A stretch of 64,000 nt of DNA from Schistosoma haematobium. Its lineage: Eukaryota > Platyhelminthes > Trematoda > Strigeidida > Schistosomatidae. Shown piece by piece: positions 23,330-37,300 of the stretch (position 1 is its first letter; each line of letters begins with the position of its first letter). Location: NCBI RefSeq assembly GCF_000699445.3, contig NC_067195.1:20345287-20409286 (forward strand), read 5' to 3'. A program made the translations under genes and the position numbers. A model generated the notes under the pieces. That model was not told the origin of the DNA. It saw only the letters and a program-made list of their open reading frames with translations, and ran no database searches.

Positions 23330-24365
23330 GAAAATTTCCTCTTCGACGTAATCATTTACTCAATGTGCAATTCAGTTGCAATGGGTTCACCGTTGGGTCC
23401 GCTCTTGGTTGACTGTTTTATGGCCAATCGGTAAAATAAGGTACTTCGACCAATAATTGTAAGATTTTATTTATATAAAAGATACATGGATGGTACTTTC
23501 ACTATTTGTGAGGAAGATATAGACCTCAATGAAATTTTGAATCGTTTCAATAATCGTCACCCCTCAATTCAATACACGTTGGAAGCAGAGGCGAACGAAG
23601 AATTGCACTTTCTTGATGTCCGGTTGATAAGGTCAGATCTGTTTTTTACAGAGATCTATATATAGAAAAACCAACTCGGAATGAGCAGTGCACGAATTTC
23701 CATACCTGGGTCCCACTGAGTGCAAAGAGGAACTTAATTCACTCTTGAACCTCAAGCATCAGGCGAATATGTTCTACTGACACAATAGATGATGAACTAT
23801 TTCAACTTCGACAGATCCATCGATAGGAACTTAACATTTAGTCAACACCCTGAAAAGGCACCAACTCTTTTTATGAATATTGAATTTAAAGGAGATACAG
23901 CTGCTGAAATCTTGAATAAACGGATTTGAAAATCCCTGAACAAAACCTACTCAGCTAAGCTCCGCATTGACTTCTGAATCTGGTCTGCCATTCACAGATA
24001 TGTTAAGGATAAACTTCCGCTTTGGGTCACGTCCATTTGCATCTATAAATTTATTTGCTCCTGTGGGATAGGTCACATTGGCCTCATAAAGCGATCGCTT
24101 TTTAAACCCATCCCAGAATATTACCTGGCATGGCTTTTAAAAGAATGCAAAACAGTTGCCAGTTCAATACAGGAACATTCAATCAACTTTGGACACGTCA
24201 CTCCGAAGTCCTCCTTTAAAATAATCTACACAATCAAAGGAACTGGAGTGAAGGGAGGTCAAATCAAAAACTGCTGTGGTGTTGGCGATCCACCAATTCA
24301 AGCCCAAACTCTGCGTGCAGAAACGATACGTCCAACCTCTCATCCTTCTTCGGTCCTAATTCCCT
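23330..24365 (+). mobile_element. Penelope-like element, degenerate
   Basis: Frame-broken RT motifs: NGSPLGPLLVDCFMAN (consensus A-M-G-S-P-L-G-P), then RYMDGTFTICEEDIDLNEIL (YMDD-like, here YMDG) and IQYTLEAEANEELHFLDVRL. These are followed by the palm/thumb piece WVPLSAKRNLIHSLLNL. A C-terminal GIY-YIG-like part is visible as KSLFKPIPEYYLAW-like, SSIQEHSINFGHVTPKSSFK and IYTIKGTGVKGG. Many stops make it dead. It lies downstream of the last recognised kinesin exon. Confidence 0.8.
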
Positions 24366-25217
24366 TCTGCAGTATGTTTTTTATATATTTTCTTATTAGC
24401 GTTTTGTAATATTAAACCGTAATCAGTTATTATTATCCTTTAATAACTTTTGATGATTGTCATTCAGTTATTATTATGACCTTTATGTTTTTCATTTTTC
24501 CTTCGAAATTTTGACCCGTAAATTGTTTTCATCCTTCTATTCTTATTTAACCCCCTGATTATTACGTAACCTCATTTGATAATTGGAGTATTGAATCACT
24601 TTATAATGCAATCTTTCCTATCCTCCTATAGACAAATATTTACCAAATATGAATATACAGCTTAAGTAAATGATTTCATCGAAAAAAAATTTTATATTCA
24701 CCAAGCTACTAACCTATGAATTAATATTTGCTTATTTAGCACAAATATTGTCGAATTAAAATCTTATAAAAGAAAAGCTAATTAATGAATTGTGCTGTTT
24801 ACCGTATGCATGTATCTATCAATTTCGCATTATTATCAAAATGATAATAACTAATATCTTCGTACACAAAGTAACATATCTTCGTCGATAGAAACATCAC
24901 ATAGATTATTAAGAAATATATTAGGGTAATCTCTAATTCTGAAAGTAAATACTTTCACTTAAAAGTATTTATTATCAGATGATAGAATTTTAGGAGTTTC
25001 AAACCTCCACTAAAAACGTTAAGTGGCTACAGATTATATATCCAGTAAGCCTTAGATATAATTTATGTGATAGTTAAAACTCTAGCAGATAGTATCTACA
25101 GTCTAGAAGGAAATAAAGCTCCCCATGAGATTAGAAGTGTTACAATCAGAGATGTTATCAAATTTTTAATTAATTAATCGTTCTGGTTTTCATAACAAAT
25201 GCGCACAAAAAACTTAC
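24366..25217. other. AT-rich stretch next to the last recognised kinesin exon
   Basis: No repeat or exon recognised with confidence. If the donor at 25217 is not used, the kinesin frame reads on for about 14 codons to a stop near 25176. Confidence 0.4.
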
Positions 25218-25349
25218 AATTTTCTTTTCTAATGCAGTTGATAGATTAATGGAAGGAATTTTCATGTTAACTAGTTTGTGAACATCCTCTAATAATAATT
25301 TGAAATTATCAGCTGATGAAGATTTGTTAGCCCAAGATTTATACAGTTT
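25218..25349 (-). CDS. Kinesin exon s (last one recognised)
   Basis: 132 nt encoding [38 protein letters not shown] and ending EKKI; donor ATT|GTAAGT. Whether a further exon follows, or this exon reads on to a stop near 25176, could not be decided. Confidence 0.78.
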
Positions 25350-28300
25350 CTACAAACGAAATAGGTTATGAAAACCAAAATACGGTTTGATTTTAATTAC
25401 GTTAAATACAAAAAAATCAAACATTGTGACTATTATTCATATTCCAAACTGTATTAAAAGTATTCAGTTGTAAGTGCCCCTGTTCAAACTGAGTAAGATT
25501 CTGGAATATATTGTTAAGCGTCCAATGTGATTTTTGTACAGATTACATAACACAAATCGACACCATCGGAGGGGTCGTTAAAAGCTGATACTCACCAGGT
25601 AACTCAGTTAGTGTGAATCAATTCGTTATAATATGCTGTTTTTATAGACATGCATTGAAACTTTAATTATTTCAGTTTTCCACAGACAATTACTAAAGTG
25701 ATATGTAAGTATGGTGTCTTGAGTTGTAAATAATTTACTAAACACTCAGGACTTTCTAAATCTCAACTTATGCCGTCATCGTCTTGGGAATCTAAAAGAC
25801 TGTACTGATAATAAAACCCTATCGTTCGCCGTTCGAACTTAGACAACTATGCATTTAAAACTTTAAAGAAAATCGATATACATGAAACTCATGTTCTTGT
25901 AATTTGCGTTTTTAGAAATAAATTATCTTACAACTACTGGGCTCGAGTCCCGGAGTGAACATCAACTCTGGGATTCAGGTACATCTGGCTGACGAGTCTC
26001 AAATAGGACGAAATGCGCGTTCTGGACTCCACTGCTAGCCACTATCCATCTTTGCTTATAATGCTTGTGAACTAAGACAATATCGAAGCAATCGGCACAG
26101 TATGCACATATACCAATAAGAGACTGATCAACTGTAGTCCTAAACATCAGTGGGAATATTCAAGTAAACAATACCAAGTGAACTTACATCTAGTTGTTTA
26201 TCTTTTTTCGAAAATGAATCTAATCCTCTTTGTAAAATAGTTAACTCTGTTTTTAATTTACTGATATCATCCAATTCTTCGACAGATAGGCGAGAATAAC
26301 GTCTTGAAAGTAACGGTGCAGGTGAATAAACCTAGTCAAAAGTATTCAGAAAACAGAAAGTCACCCGAATTAATACTTTTTACTGAAAAATAAAACTATT
26401 TACCACTTTAGTAAGCAAACGAAGCAACAAACACATCTAGTAATGACGAGAAAATTCGGGCAATAAACAACTTAAGACACTAAAGAAATAACCTAATGTT
26501 CGCCTAATCCCTTATCATCCACACATAAACAAGCCTTAGCTGTAGTCTTTATAAAACTAAAAACTTTAGTTATGAATTAAGATAATCAAAAATAGAGAAT
26601 TTCAAGTCAATATAGCTCATCGGTTTAAGTTACACTATAATAACTGACTTCAATATATGAGGAATAAGTATAAATGACTAGATGTACACGCTACTGACAA
26701 CAGAAATAAATCACAATTTGTGGGAGCCCTGATATTTTTTCCTAAAAAAGTCCTTATGAATAATTAAGTATCCAAGTTAGAAAGATGTAAATAATGTCAT
26801 ATTATTGCTGGACAAATTACACTTTATTGTGCAAAGTAACTTCATGATATAAAAATAGAATATTTAAGACAGTAAACAACGAAATAGCTACTGTTTGTTT
26901 TTCAGAAATCAGATAAAAATTAGTTACTAACTGCTGGTAATAAAGATTATAGAAAAATATTTCTGCTGAATTGATGAAAATTTGCATTTTCGTTGATTCA
27001 AAGACTATTTAACCTTCTTAATAAAGAGTAGTTCTATACCAATCACCGCTATCTCATACTTGTAAAATAGTCGAAATGGTTTATTCTAATTTTCTGATAC
27101 AAGTAAAATATGAGCAGTTAATAAAGTAAGACTGTTTAACTAAAGGAAATATCTCAAATGATTAGTTGTATATTCGATTCATTGACGAGCCGGTTCTCAA
27201 ACTAAACTACCAATTGCTTTCCTAAAATTCCCCTTAAATTTTCAAACGATAGGTGTGATCAAGTAAACATTTCATTGTTGATAACAACTTACATAGTATA
27301 CATTTATCATATCATAAATACTTACATATTTGCAGTTAACTCACAACTGCAGAACTAAACCCTTCTCTACACATAAAGCCGCCAATTTTATAACAACTAA
27401 ATATATATTCGTTAATTTAAAGATGAATATCTGTTCCTCCTAATCCAGAGACGTAGAGTATACAAAGTATAAGAGAAATTGTTGAACTTTTATTGGTTTC
27501 CTAGTTGTTGCTATTTCTTGGTGAAATTCTACGTCAGATTAAACAAGATCTATACATAACTACCAGTATTTATTAAAACAGCAGTGTAAGTCAACTTTTT
27601 TAGTGTGAAGATGGATTAGGAATCTTAAAGATATGGATCAGATTAAAAAACCCATGTGATAACTTACGAAAGTAGGCAATATTATCAACTGATAATATCA
27701 TTTTTGAACGACAACAACACATGTACAGAACATTATAGAACATGCTCGTTAAATAGGACCAAATTATAGCAATAAGCTTCAGCTGAGTTCATTTATGCTT
27801 ACCGGAAGACTAGTTTGAAAATGTATTCAAGCAAATATTCAAATAATTTATGTTTTCAGTCATTTATTTGTGTAATATCAACTTAGATCAAAAAGGGTTT
27901 AATAAAAAAATCTCAATAAAATATTAATGAATAACTTACATCGAACGTTTTTTTAACATCTTTTTCAAATTGTGAACAATAAATCATGAAACATATAAAT
28001 TCTGAATGAAAATAGTCTAAATGTTCATGTGTAATTTGATCTATTGAATATAAACGTGTATGTAATTTATTAGATTCCATCTTGGCTGCTGTTAATTCTG
28101 ATTCTTTAAATATACGATAATACACTGTATATTTGTGTTTATTCTGTTCTGAGTCATATAAATTCAGCGAACCTAATATTATCTGTTGGGAAAAAAACAT
28201 ATGAAAAACATTTTTTTTAAAAAAAAGGACAAATTAGACAGGCTTACGTAAATATCTCGGTTATTATTTTGTCCAGGTGTAAAAAAATTTCAACACAGTA

Positions 28301-31300
28301 ATCATGTTTCATATTTATTTTAACCAGTAATATTATTTGTCAACGACACTGTAATGTAAAAAGCCCATAAGTTCTTGTGATGCCTAATAATGAAAACTTC
28401 AAGCTTAGACTTCATGAGGATTAAAAACTTTCCGGTCATATCTACTCTTTTCAGAAACTAGAGGCTTTTCAGTCTGACAGTCATACACCAATAAAATAGT
28501 ATGCTAGAAAAATTATGTCTTCATCAGATAACTCTTTAAAACATCTTTGAATTCAAACGAAAATCAGTTTTTGACTGTTGACAAGAAGTGTTGGCATACA
28601 GGAATTTACTGCAATGCAAATTTGTTATTAATTATAAATAGTGCGCATATTTCTAATATTTCATTTTATCCAGAAATTTTGTCAAATATCCACTAATATC
28701 CACTTTTATAGACAGCTAAACAACTTTTATATAAAAAGAATCAATATCGAAGTGAATCTGTGTTTAATTATTCAGATTTGAACGAAAATCAAGAAGAAAA
28801 CAGCTATAAAATGAGTGGTGAGTGCGCATTATCTGTTGCAATAGTAGGTATTTTATAATGGCGAAAAAGTTATTCACGAGTGAGAAAATATAGATTTTTT
28901 GAGAAAAAGAATTTCAAATTGTATACCCTCGACCATTATATAATTATAACAATAAGAATCAATCTACAAATGCTATCTTGTCAATAGTACAGTGATGCGA
29001 ATCGTAAATTATTTGGTAAAGTAATCCCATGTTTGTACGTAGATCATTGACTAAAAAAGCACGGTAAGTAGTATAAATTTCGTCTATTATTTGTAAATAG
29101 TGTTCTTTGTTATAGCATATTTGTAGTTCAACGAACAACATATATATATGATATGTATGAAGAATCAAAATCAGAGCACTCTTACTACGATCAATGCATT
29201 TGACTAAGTTTAATAGGCCAGGTTTTGCATGCATGAAAAATTATTTTTCTAAAAGTTTAATGTATTATGATAAGGGAACAAAATATTTTGATAGGGACAA
29301 TGAGTATTTTTTGTGGAGATATGGTAAAATTAATAACGTAGTTTTTAAAAGCAATGGTAATGACTCTTAAAAATATATAAATTACAATCTAGCTCATTCG
29401 ATGCAAATATTTCAAAATAGTGTAGTAATAAATAGTTCAATGGGTTGTTTTCGGTGTCAGTAAGCTATGTTGTCAGTGAATTCTAATCATGTTCTTTTAT
29501 TTATGCATTAAAGAACAAACATGATGCCAATTAGACCGCCAGACTTACAAACACATGCACAAAATCATTAAAATTATTATTATTTCCAATGAATGAAAAT
29601 CATAGTCACATTTGATTAATTTAGTTCTTACACAATTCAGCAATTATATTGCAACAAATTTTATCTAAATTTGAACAGATGAATAGGCAATAGATTTAGT
29701 ACACAATTGTTTTGTGAGTCGATTTATATTTGATAGTTCTGATTTCGGATTATTTCACTAAAGAAGATCTAATCTGAACTCACAGTGAAACATTGAAATC
29801 ATTCTCATTTCAATCTCTGAGAATCTTACAAATATAATTTCCACTTTAATGGATCAGCATAAAAATTCAACAAAAAGTGCACGAATTTCCAAACCAATTA
29901 CCAAATTTACTTTACACATAGACGTACATAATATTTTTGAATTACAGTGATTCTTATTATTGAAACAACGTTTGTAGTACTTTACTCAGAGTTCGATACC
30001 GATTAACAGCGAAATCGATTTCAGTCCTTAACATCAACGACGCGAATATTCAAACATATCTTACAAAAATTTGTAGTAATTGACATAGAACAACTTGTAA
30101 CACTAATGATTCCTGTAGAGAAATATGGTCTATTTATAGAAACTATATAAGATGTAATAGCTGTAGACAAAATGAAGTTTTGAGTATGAATGCCTTATTT
30201 AAATAAGTTGTACTGTTACTACATCTACTACTCGGGGAATTACTCTGACAATTTCAGGCCAATGTGTTAATGGTGTATGTCGACCTGAACCACTGTACAG
30301 ATGTACCAGTTTCTAGGTTGCATTTGACCAAATGACTGATTCGTTAAACTATTCAAGTAGCTATCAACAAGTTCAGATGATGACTTGTTTCATAGACTAT
30401 ATTGAAGAGGAGAAACTCCACCTGATACACGTTTCAGTGTTGGTAGCTGAGCTCCACATGTGTTTATACCTTCCATTTACATTCTTAATCAGTGTTATTT
30501 ATGGTGAAAACACCGAAGCTGACGGGAATTTTGAAACAGAAACTCAAGTGACACATTAGCTCTCACTCTATCAGTGCAACAGGTCGGATTAGAGATGTTT
30601 CCACAATCATTCGGAAAACGTACATGATCTTATGACTACCAACTCGTAGTGATTCAGTTGAGGGTTATCATGACTATCAGTCAACAGTCCTTGCTCTGCA
30701 TTCGACACTCGACACCAAAGTGCACAACATTCGCTAGACAAATCAAACAGTGTTATGCGTCTTAATTTGTATAACTTCAGATAGGAGTCAGGTGTATGTC
30801 TCGTGTGATACAGTTAAACTGCTTCATTTCATGACTTAAATAGATCACTGAATTCAACCAAATCTGCAGTTTCGAATCACAGACTGACTTTGGTTGGACA
30901 ACCTTTGTGAGTCTGGAAGCACTGAACAAGTGATTCGTTCTACTATTGAACTGTTCAACTGTTCCCAACCATCACACCATAGGGGATCAATCTGAGAATT
31001 GTCAGGTCTCGAGTTGACAACCTAACATTCAGTCTACTGGGTTGGCAATCAGTTGTCCTAATTTCTATCTTCAGTTAGTTTGCTTTATCACGTGAACATT
31101 ATCCGTTTCCATGAGATTTCGAAAGAATGGCTTATCGAGGTGCTGCACTTACGTTTTGGTCGTTTAGTTAGGATGATGCACACTAAGCGAAAATTCTTAT
31201 TTCTTGTCATCATTTAATGAGCAAATATTAAAATAGCTTCAATAAATTGATCCTCTTAAATCTGTAAGTGAAGTAACTGACAAATATTAAATAAGTGCTT

Positions 31301-34300
31301 GGTTTATATTGTATTGTTTCTTTTTTTGAGAAATAATGCTCTAGAAACCAAATTCAACTGTTAAAGGGTGACGAAATTCTATTTTAGTCGTAACTGGTTT
31401 GGTCCCATTTTTGTTATTTTTAATGGTAATGATACAGTGCATTAAAAATAATGAATCTTACGCTTGTAAAATTTTCACATTATTCCAACCTTAAATCTAA
31501 GTGGTTATATTTTTGAGCTTAATCACTAGGTAAGATCATTAGAATATAATATCACTGGGAATAGACTTCAGTCTTAACTTGTCTGTCTGTACAGATCGCA
31601 GTTTCTTAGTGGACTTTTGAGATATCCGCCCTAAAACAAGATAAAGAACAAAGTCTAAAGTTATTTAATTGCTGTGAAGAATGAGAATTTTTGGTATGTC
31701 AATTTAAGTGTCAAATAAATGTTTAACGATGCATTAAAATTCTGTTTATCTAATTATAACATTTACAAAATGTAATGAATTCATATATGCTTCCATAAAT
31801 TAACATGTGTAATTATTCTGTAACGATAAAGTCTATCCTGATAAGTAATATAATGTTCTAATGATTGGTTACTGGCTGATGCTTACCTTGAAACTGTAAG
31901 GCTTCCCAATTAATTCTCTAGGATCTTCGATAAACGTTACGTCATCCTTTTTGTTAGAAGAGGCATTATTTGATGGTAGCGCAGACTTTGAATTAGACGC
32001 TGAACAAGGTATCAATTTTATATTAATAATTCCCAACTCATCACCAATAAAATCCATGATTTTTAATTCTTCATCCACATCAAGTCGATAAGCTAATGCG
32101 CGAAGAAACGCCGGTGCTATACCAATAAATAAATCTTCTAATGGTTCCCAAAATGGATCAGATTCTTGTAAATAATCCTCTAGTTGTTTACTCAAACTTT
32201 TTTGATACATATCCTATTACAAGTTAGAAAAAAAATGTCACCTTATGTTTATGTCAATTTGACCAAAATAAAATTAAGTCACTAAAGCTAAACTAAGAAA
32301 TATTTATTTTCAAGTAATTCTTCATTAAGAGTGAACATTATTATACCAGTGATTGTAATCCCTGAGATCTATTCATAAAAAATTATGAAATTGATTAAAA
32401 TATTTACAAATGAATGAATGGACTATCTAACTATCAAAATATGAGCACAGCAACTGTCAGTTAGAATGTTATGGTGGTTAGAAGTTTAAATTTCCCAAGT
32501 CCTTTGTAATCTACTCATTTTATTGGTTATTTGCTTGTGTCCTTGTTTAAGACGTTGAACCGATGAGGTGACTCGTTTCTAGTTGAGTGGGATCTGAAAA
32601 CTTTTACCAACTTTAATAGCAACTTTGTCTACAATAGTGCAGATCTAATAAGTGCATTGGTGGCATTAAATGTAAGTTATTATCGTAGAATATCATTACC
32701 TTTTCAACATAGTAATGACAGACTAAGTAATTAGAAGTTGTGCATTTGATGGACTGTAATATTTGTAGAAAAATGTATGACTTAACAAAAAGACTATGAT
32801 CGCTTTTCCAATAAATGTTTTTTAAATGCTCTAGACGAGGATAAATTGGCTGCATATAACTGAATTATGCATAGTCTGCGATTACTAAATTTTTAAGGTG
32901 TGAGTTTGTGATTTGTTTTATTACTTCGCCTATTCCTCTTAGACCAATCATAAACACACTTCCAAAAATCTAGTGAAGAGCCTACCTTTTGTTCAATAAA
33001 TGGTGTTTGTTCACATTACACCAGTCTATTTGGAACAATGAGGCTGAGAAACTGTTTATAAGCGTTGGACTGTTCATGAGAGTAGCTCATAGTTTCGTTG
33101 TTTGACAGAAAGGTATCTAAGATGCATCTATTCTCTATTTGTTTCTGGAGTTGCTGTCATCGTTGTAACCGAATTTATATGTGCAAATTACGGACAGAAA
33201 ATCCTACAGGATGTCTGCATGATGTATCGCCAGATGCTTATGGGATCAAAGCAACCATTGTTGTTTAAATAAATAGCCATGGTAACCTTATGCAAGCGGT
33301 ACATTTAACTAATGCTAAACGTTAAATGAGTCTAATGTTGGTGAATGATTGACGGTTTACATTTTCGTAAATGAGTAACAATTTAAGGGAAATCAGAGTA
33401 AAATATTTCATTACCGCTGATGTCACTTATCTAAATTGTATAATCGTGTTTATAACTACGTTTTACAAATAGTTTTCCACAGTAAAATAGAGGGATGTTG
33501 TGTTATTTTTAAGATTTATCAATAATGATACTTAAAAATCGAATTGGATAGTTTCTAAATAAGATGCATATTTTTTCCAAACGTATCAGCAGTAACGTAG
33601 TATTGTATCATTAATAGTTCATAGATAGGAAGGAAGCTGTATGTAATGATCCAGAAATCGGATAATCATAATAATTATGAAAGAATGATAGAGGATTATG
33701 AAACGATACATTTTCTGAGAAGGAAAATATGAAAGAAGGTCTTGACAATTTAAAAATTAGAGATTGTACGCGTAATTTTATTCCATTTACCATGATATCA
33801 TACTGATAAAACGTTATCTATACACAATATTATAATGTTAGTCAATTACTTATCTCGACAACATTATAGTTCATATTGTATAATAATTGATAGAGAATTC
33901 TGATATCTGTATGCCGGTGTTTGACTGAGAAAACGTGTAGGAAAACAATTATTTCTTTCTATGATAAATGTATGCTAACAGATTCTACAAATCTTTGTTT
34001 GTTAAACAATGTAGAAAAAAGTACTTTGATGACATTTCAATGTATATTTGTGAGAGTATCACATACTCTGTTCTTACTCATATAGATAACAAGTGTTTTT
34101 AATTCCTGCAAAATTATTATACGTTGTTTGCGGAATATAATTATACCCTAGTGTGTTTCGTTATTACTCTATTCTATTGTGTTGTGTCCTATTGTTTCTT
34201 ATCCTATTCTATGTTATATTTCTTGACTAGATGTATTTTTAGTAGGACGAAGTGCACGAGATAATTTCACTGGGAAACAATAAGCGCTCTAGACAAATAA

Positions 34301-37300
34301 AATAAACTGAAACCATGTGATATATCAGAGCAATACATTCCGAACAATCTAATCACACATATACTTGTTAAGAACATTTATGTATAAAAATAAAAGGTCA
34401 ACTAGACTGGAAATGGAGTAAGAGGAAACACGAATAATAATAATAGTAATAATAATAATAATAATAATGTGAACACAATTTGAAACCTAATCACTCTGGA
34501 TAGTAAGTCAATATTACCAGAGTAGGTTTAAGGTGAGAACAAACTGTTTTTCAATACACAAAGGGAGTTTGAATTTTCGTATGGCTAAGGCTTCAATAAA
34601 CCTTAGCATATGCCCTTTTACACTTGTATACAACACAACAAAAGCCGAGTTAAGATCAATTTTATGGCCTGTTTAGGTTATATATTTAGCAACAGAGGAC
34701 GATGGATGTTTATCCTCTACTCTTATTGAGTCACTTGAATGCATTTGTTTCTGCAACCATTTTGGTACATGTTCACACACCCTAATTTTGAGATCACAAC
34801 TGCTCCTCCCTATGTATGCGTGACCACACACACATTTAAATTAGTGAACGCAGTGGGATGTGACACGATCGTTTTCATGTATTATAGGTTCTGATAATAA
34901 TAATCTGCTCACTAGTGACTGACTTCAAGAGACACTCCTGGAGTTCTAGTGAGAAGCCGTAAGCAGTGAGGTTCAACTAGGTCTGTTGTAAGATATCAGC
35001 TCACTGAAGACAATGGTGACGGTGGTGTAATTTCATGGATTGGTTGAAGTTAGACATTAACACCGTTGAATGCCGGCTCAGTGGTCTAATGGTTAAGCAC
35101 TCGCGCGCGAGACTAGTAGGTCCTGGATTCGACTCTCGCGGGGAGGGGGCGGGATCGTGGATGCGCACTGCTAAGGAGCCACATACTAGGACGAAACGGC
35201 CGTCCATTGCTTCCAGGTTTTCCATGGTGATCTAGCTTCAATTGACTCATGATTCCAACTATTGAAATGGACTAATTTCTTTAAACTGAAACCGTTTTTC
35301 ATTAGATCCCCGTTTTCTGTAGATGAAAAGTAAACTTTACTAAATAATCAGATAACCTAATGTTAGAAAGAAGTAGACACTCATTTTCATAACAATAAAC
35401 TTTTCTAAGAAATAAGTTAAAATATAGACAACCTTAATGAGCTATAAACATTTATTAAATATCAGTCACTATGTTAATATAAACTTAATGTACAAAATTA
35501 TTTATCGAATGGCATCATCTTTTAGACAAAACATAAGCAATAGGTATGTGCATAAGCAAACTTATTCTTTGTGTTCAGAAAAAGTTTATTCATCCTCTTA
35601 ATTTATCATATACCTTTTTAGTTACTATTGTTTTTCTCAATGAAAAAATTATTTCCAAATCTATTCATTTTTAGTTTAAAACTTCGATCCACATAATCTA
35701 CTTACCTGATTACCTAATGTTTTATGTGCCTGTTCTATTAGTCACATATGATTAATTTTACAGTTAACAATAAACAGTTATATCCAATTGCCTGATTTTG
35801 AACTTACTGACTTCTTATTTGTATCCAGTGAGTTGTTATAAATAACCTGTTATTTAATCCTATCTTTATATCTAATTTAAAATCCGTTAAGTTTCAGACC
35901 TAATACTGTTTTAGAGTAAATATTGAGATGAATTGTTACACTAACCAAGAATCATTTATTTAGTGTTGATTTTGTTCTTAACTGTTCAAAACATAGATAT
36001 TCGTGTAAACAGTTGAAGAGAAGTTAATTGACAAGTAATATTTCTTTGCTCAGCTTGTATTTGTCATGTCTTGATGTAAATATATAACAGATTAAATGCT
36101 TGGTGGTTGATAAATTCGTAACTGATCATGTTGTCTATCAATGAGGTAAGATATCACTTGAATATCTGATCTGGAATTAGTGTTTACAAAACATTTAATA
36201 TGAATATTTGTTCAACATATTTTTATAAACAATACCTTCAGAAACGGTATCAAATTTATTTTCTGTTTATTAATATGAAAACTCCACTAATTATTTTCTG
36301 TTAGTTTATTTAGTGTAACTATCTTGAAAACGACTTACAAATTAAGACTTATGCATAGTTGATGTATTTAGTCCTGATAGTACATAGAATCCTTACAGTT
36401 TTGCTAACCTGATACTATGATGGTTTCTTATCTAAAATAATTAACTGAATTTTTGATAGTGACTAAATAATTTTAACTTTAGAAATAGATGTTGTATACC
36501 CAAAAAGGAGGCTTTATAAGCAACATGTCCTCTTCAAGCTTCTTTAATTGTACTATGATGTCATCGATTGGTTTCATTTTCCTATATAACCAACGTGAAT
36601 TCTAAGCTTTAGTATAATTTACATAATAAGTATGCGGCCGTCAAAATCAAGTTCTGAAATATCTAAGAATGCTTTACTACTGGAAAAAATTACAATTTAC
36701 ATGAACTGGAATTATAACGTATTCCTTTACTCAGTCAGAACGTATCGTAATAATAATATGCACGGTAATCTTTCATTTACAGATAACTGTGATCGAATAA
36801 GCATTTAGTCAAATAAAGACGACTTGCAATTACAAATTTCTAGTTAGTAAATACAATTTAATGTTGATTACATTTTATTAATCAAATTCCAGTTGTGAAA
36901 ATCTGTTTCATATGCTATGTATAGTGTATCATTGTTTTTTTACGGACAACGCATGACTAAATTGCACTCTCTTACCGAGAAAAAATAATTTTAGATAGTG
37001 ATACACGGGATCAATTAGACATGGAACAAAGATATGCACATACAATTGACTAAGATTTCGCTTAATTTTCTAAGGATATTGATACACACTAGTGATTCAT
37101 AATATGGTTTTACTTTGAACGGAAGAAAGACGTTTACATATCATTGAGCGTATATGTATTCTCGACTCAGTTTTAGCCAAGCAACCCTTCTCACTCTCGT
37201 CCCTTTTTACTCAAGTAGGTGATTTTGGAGCTTATATCAGCATATCATTAGCATAAACGGATGACAGTACAACCTAACAGTTAAATATTTTTAAAATACT

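Noticed and set aside
24366..25217. A - strand frame around 24800-24920 as a last kinesin exon
   Set aside because: The only frame in the right phase is very hydrophobic and needs a weak acceptor; no support from kinesin tails.
30332..30968. Open frames within the 1.64-kb duplication (30332-30559, 30777-30968)
   Set aside because: Short, no motifs; identical in copy B because the segment is duplicated. Not enough to claim a transposase or gene.
34240..34310. Hammerhead-like string with GGACGAAG near 34254
   Set aside because: Lacks a CUGANGA half at the right distance and the stems do not pair.
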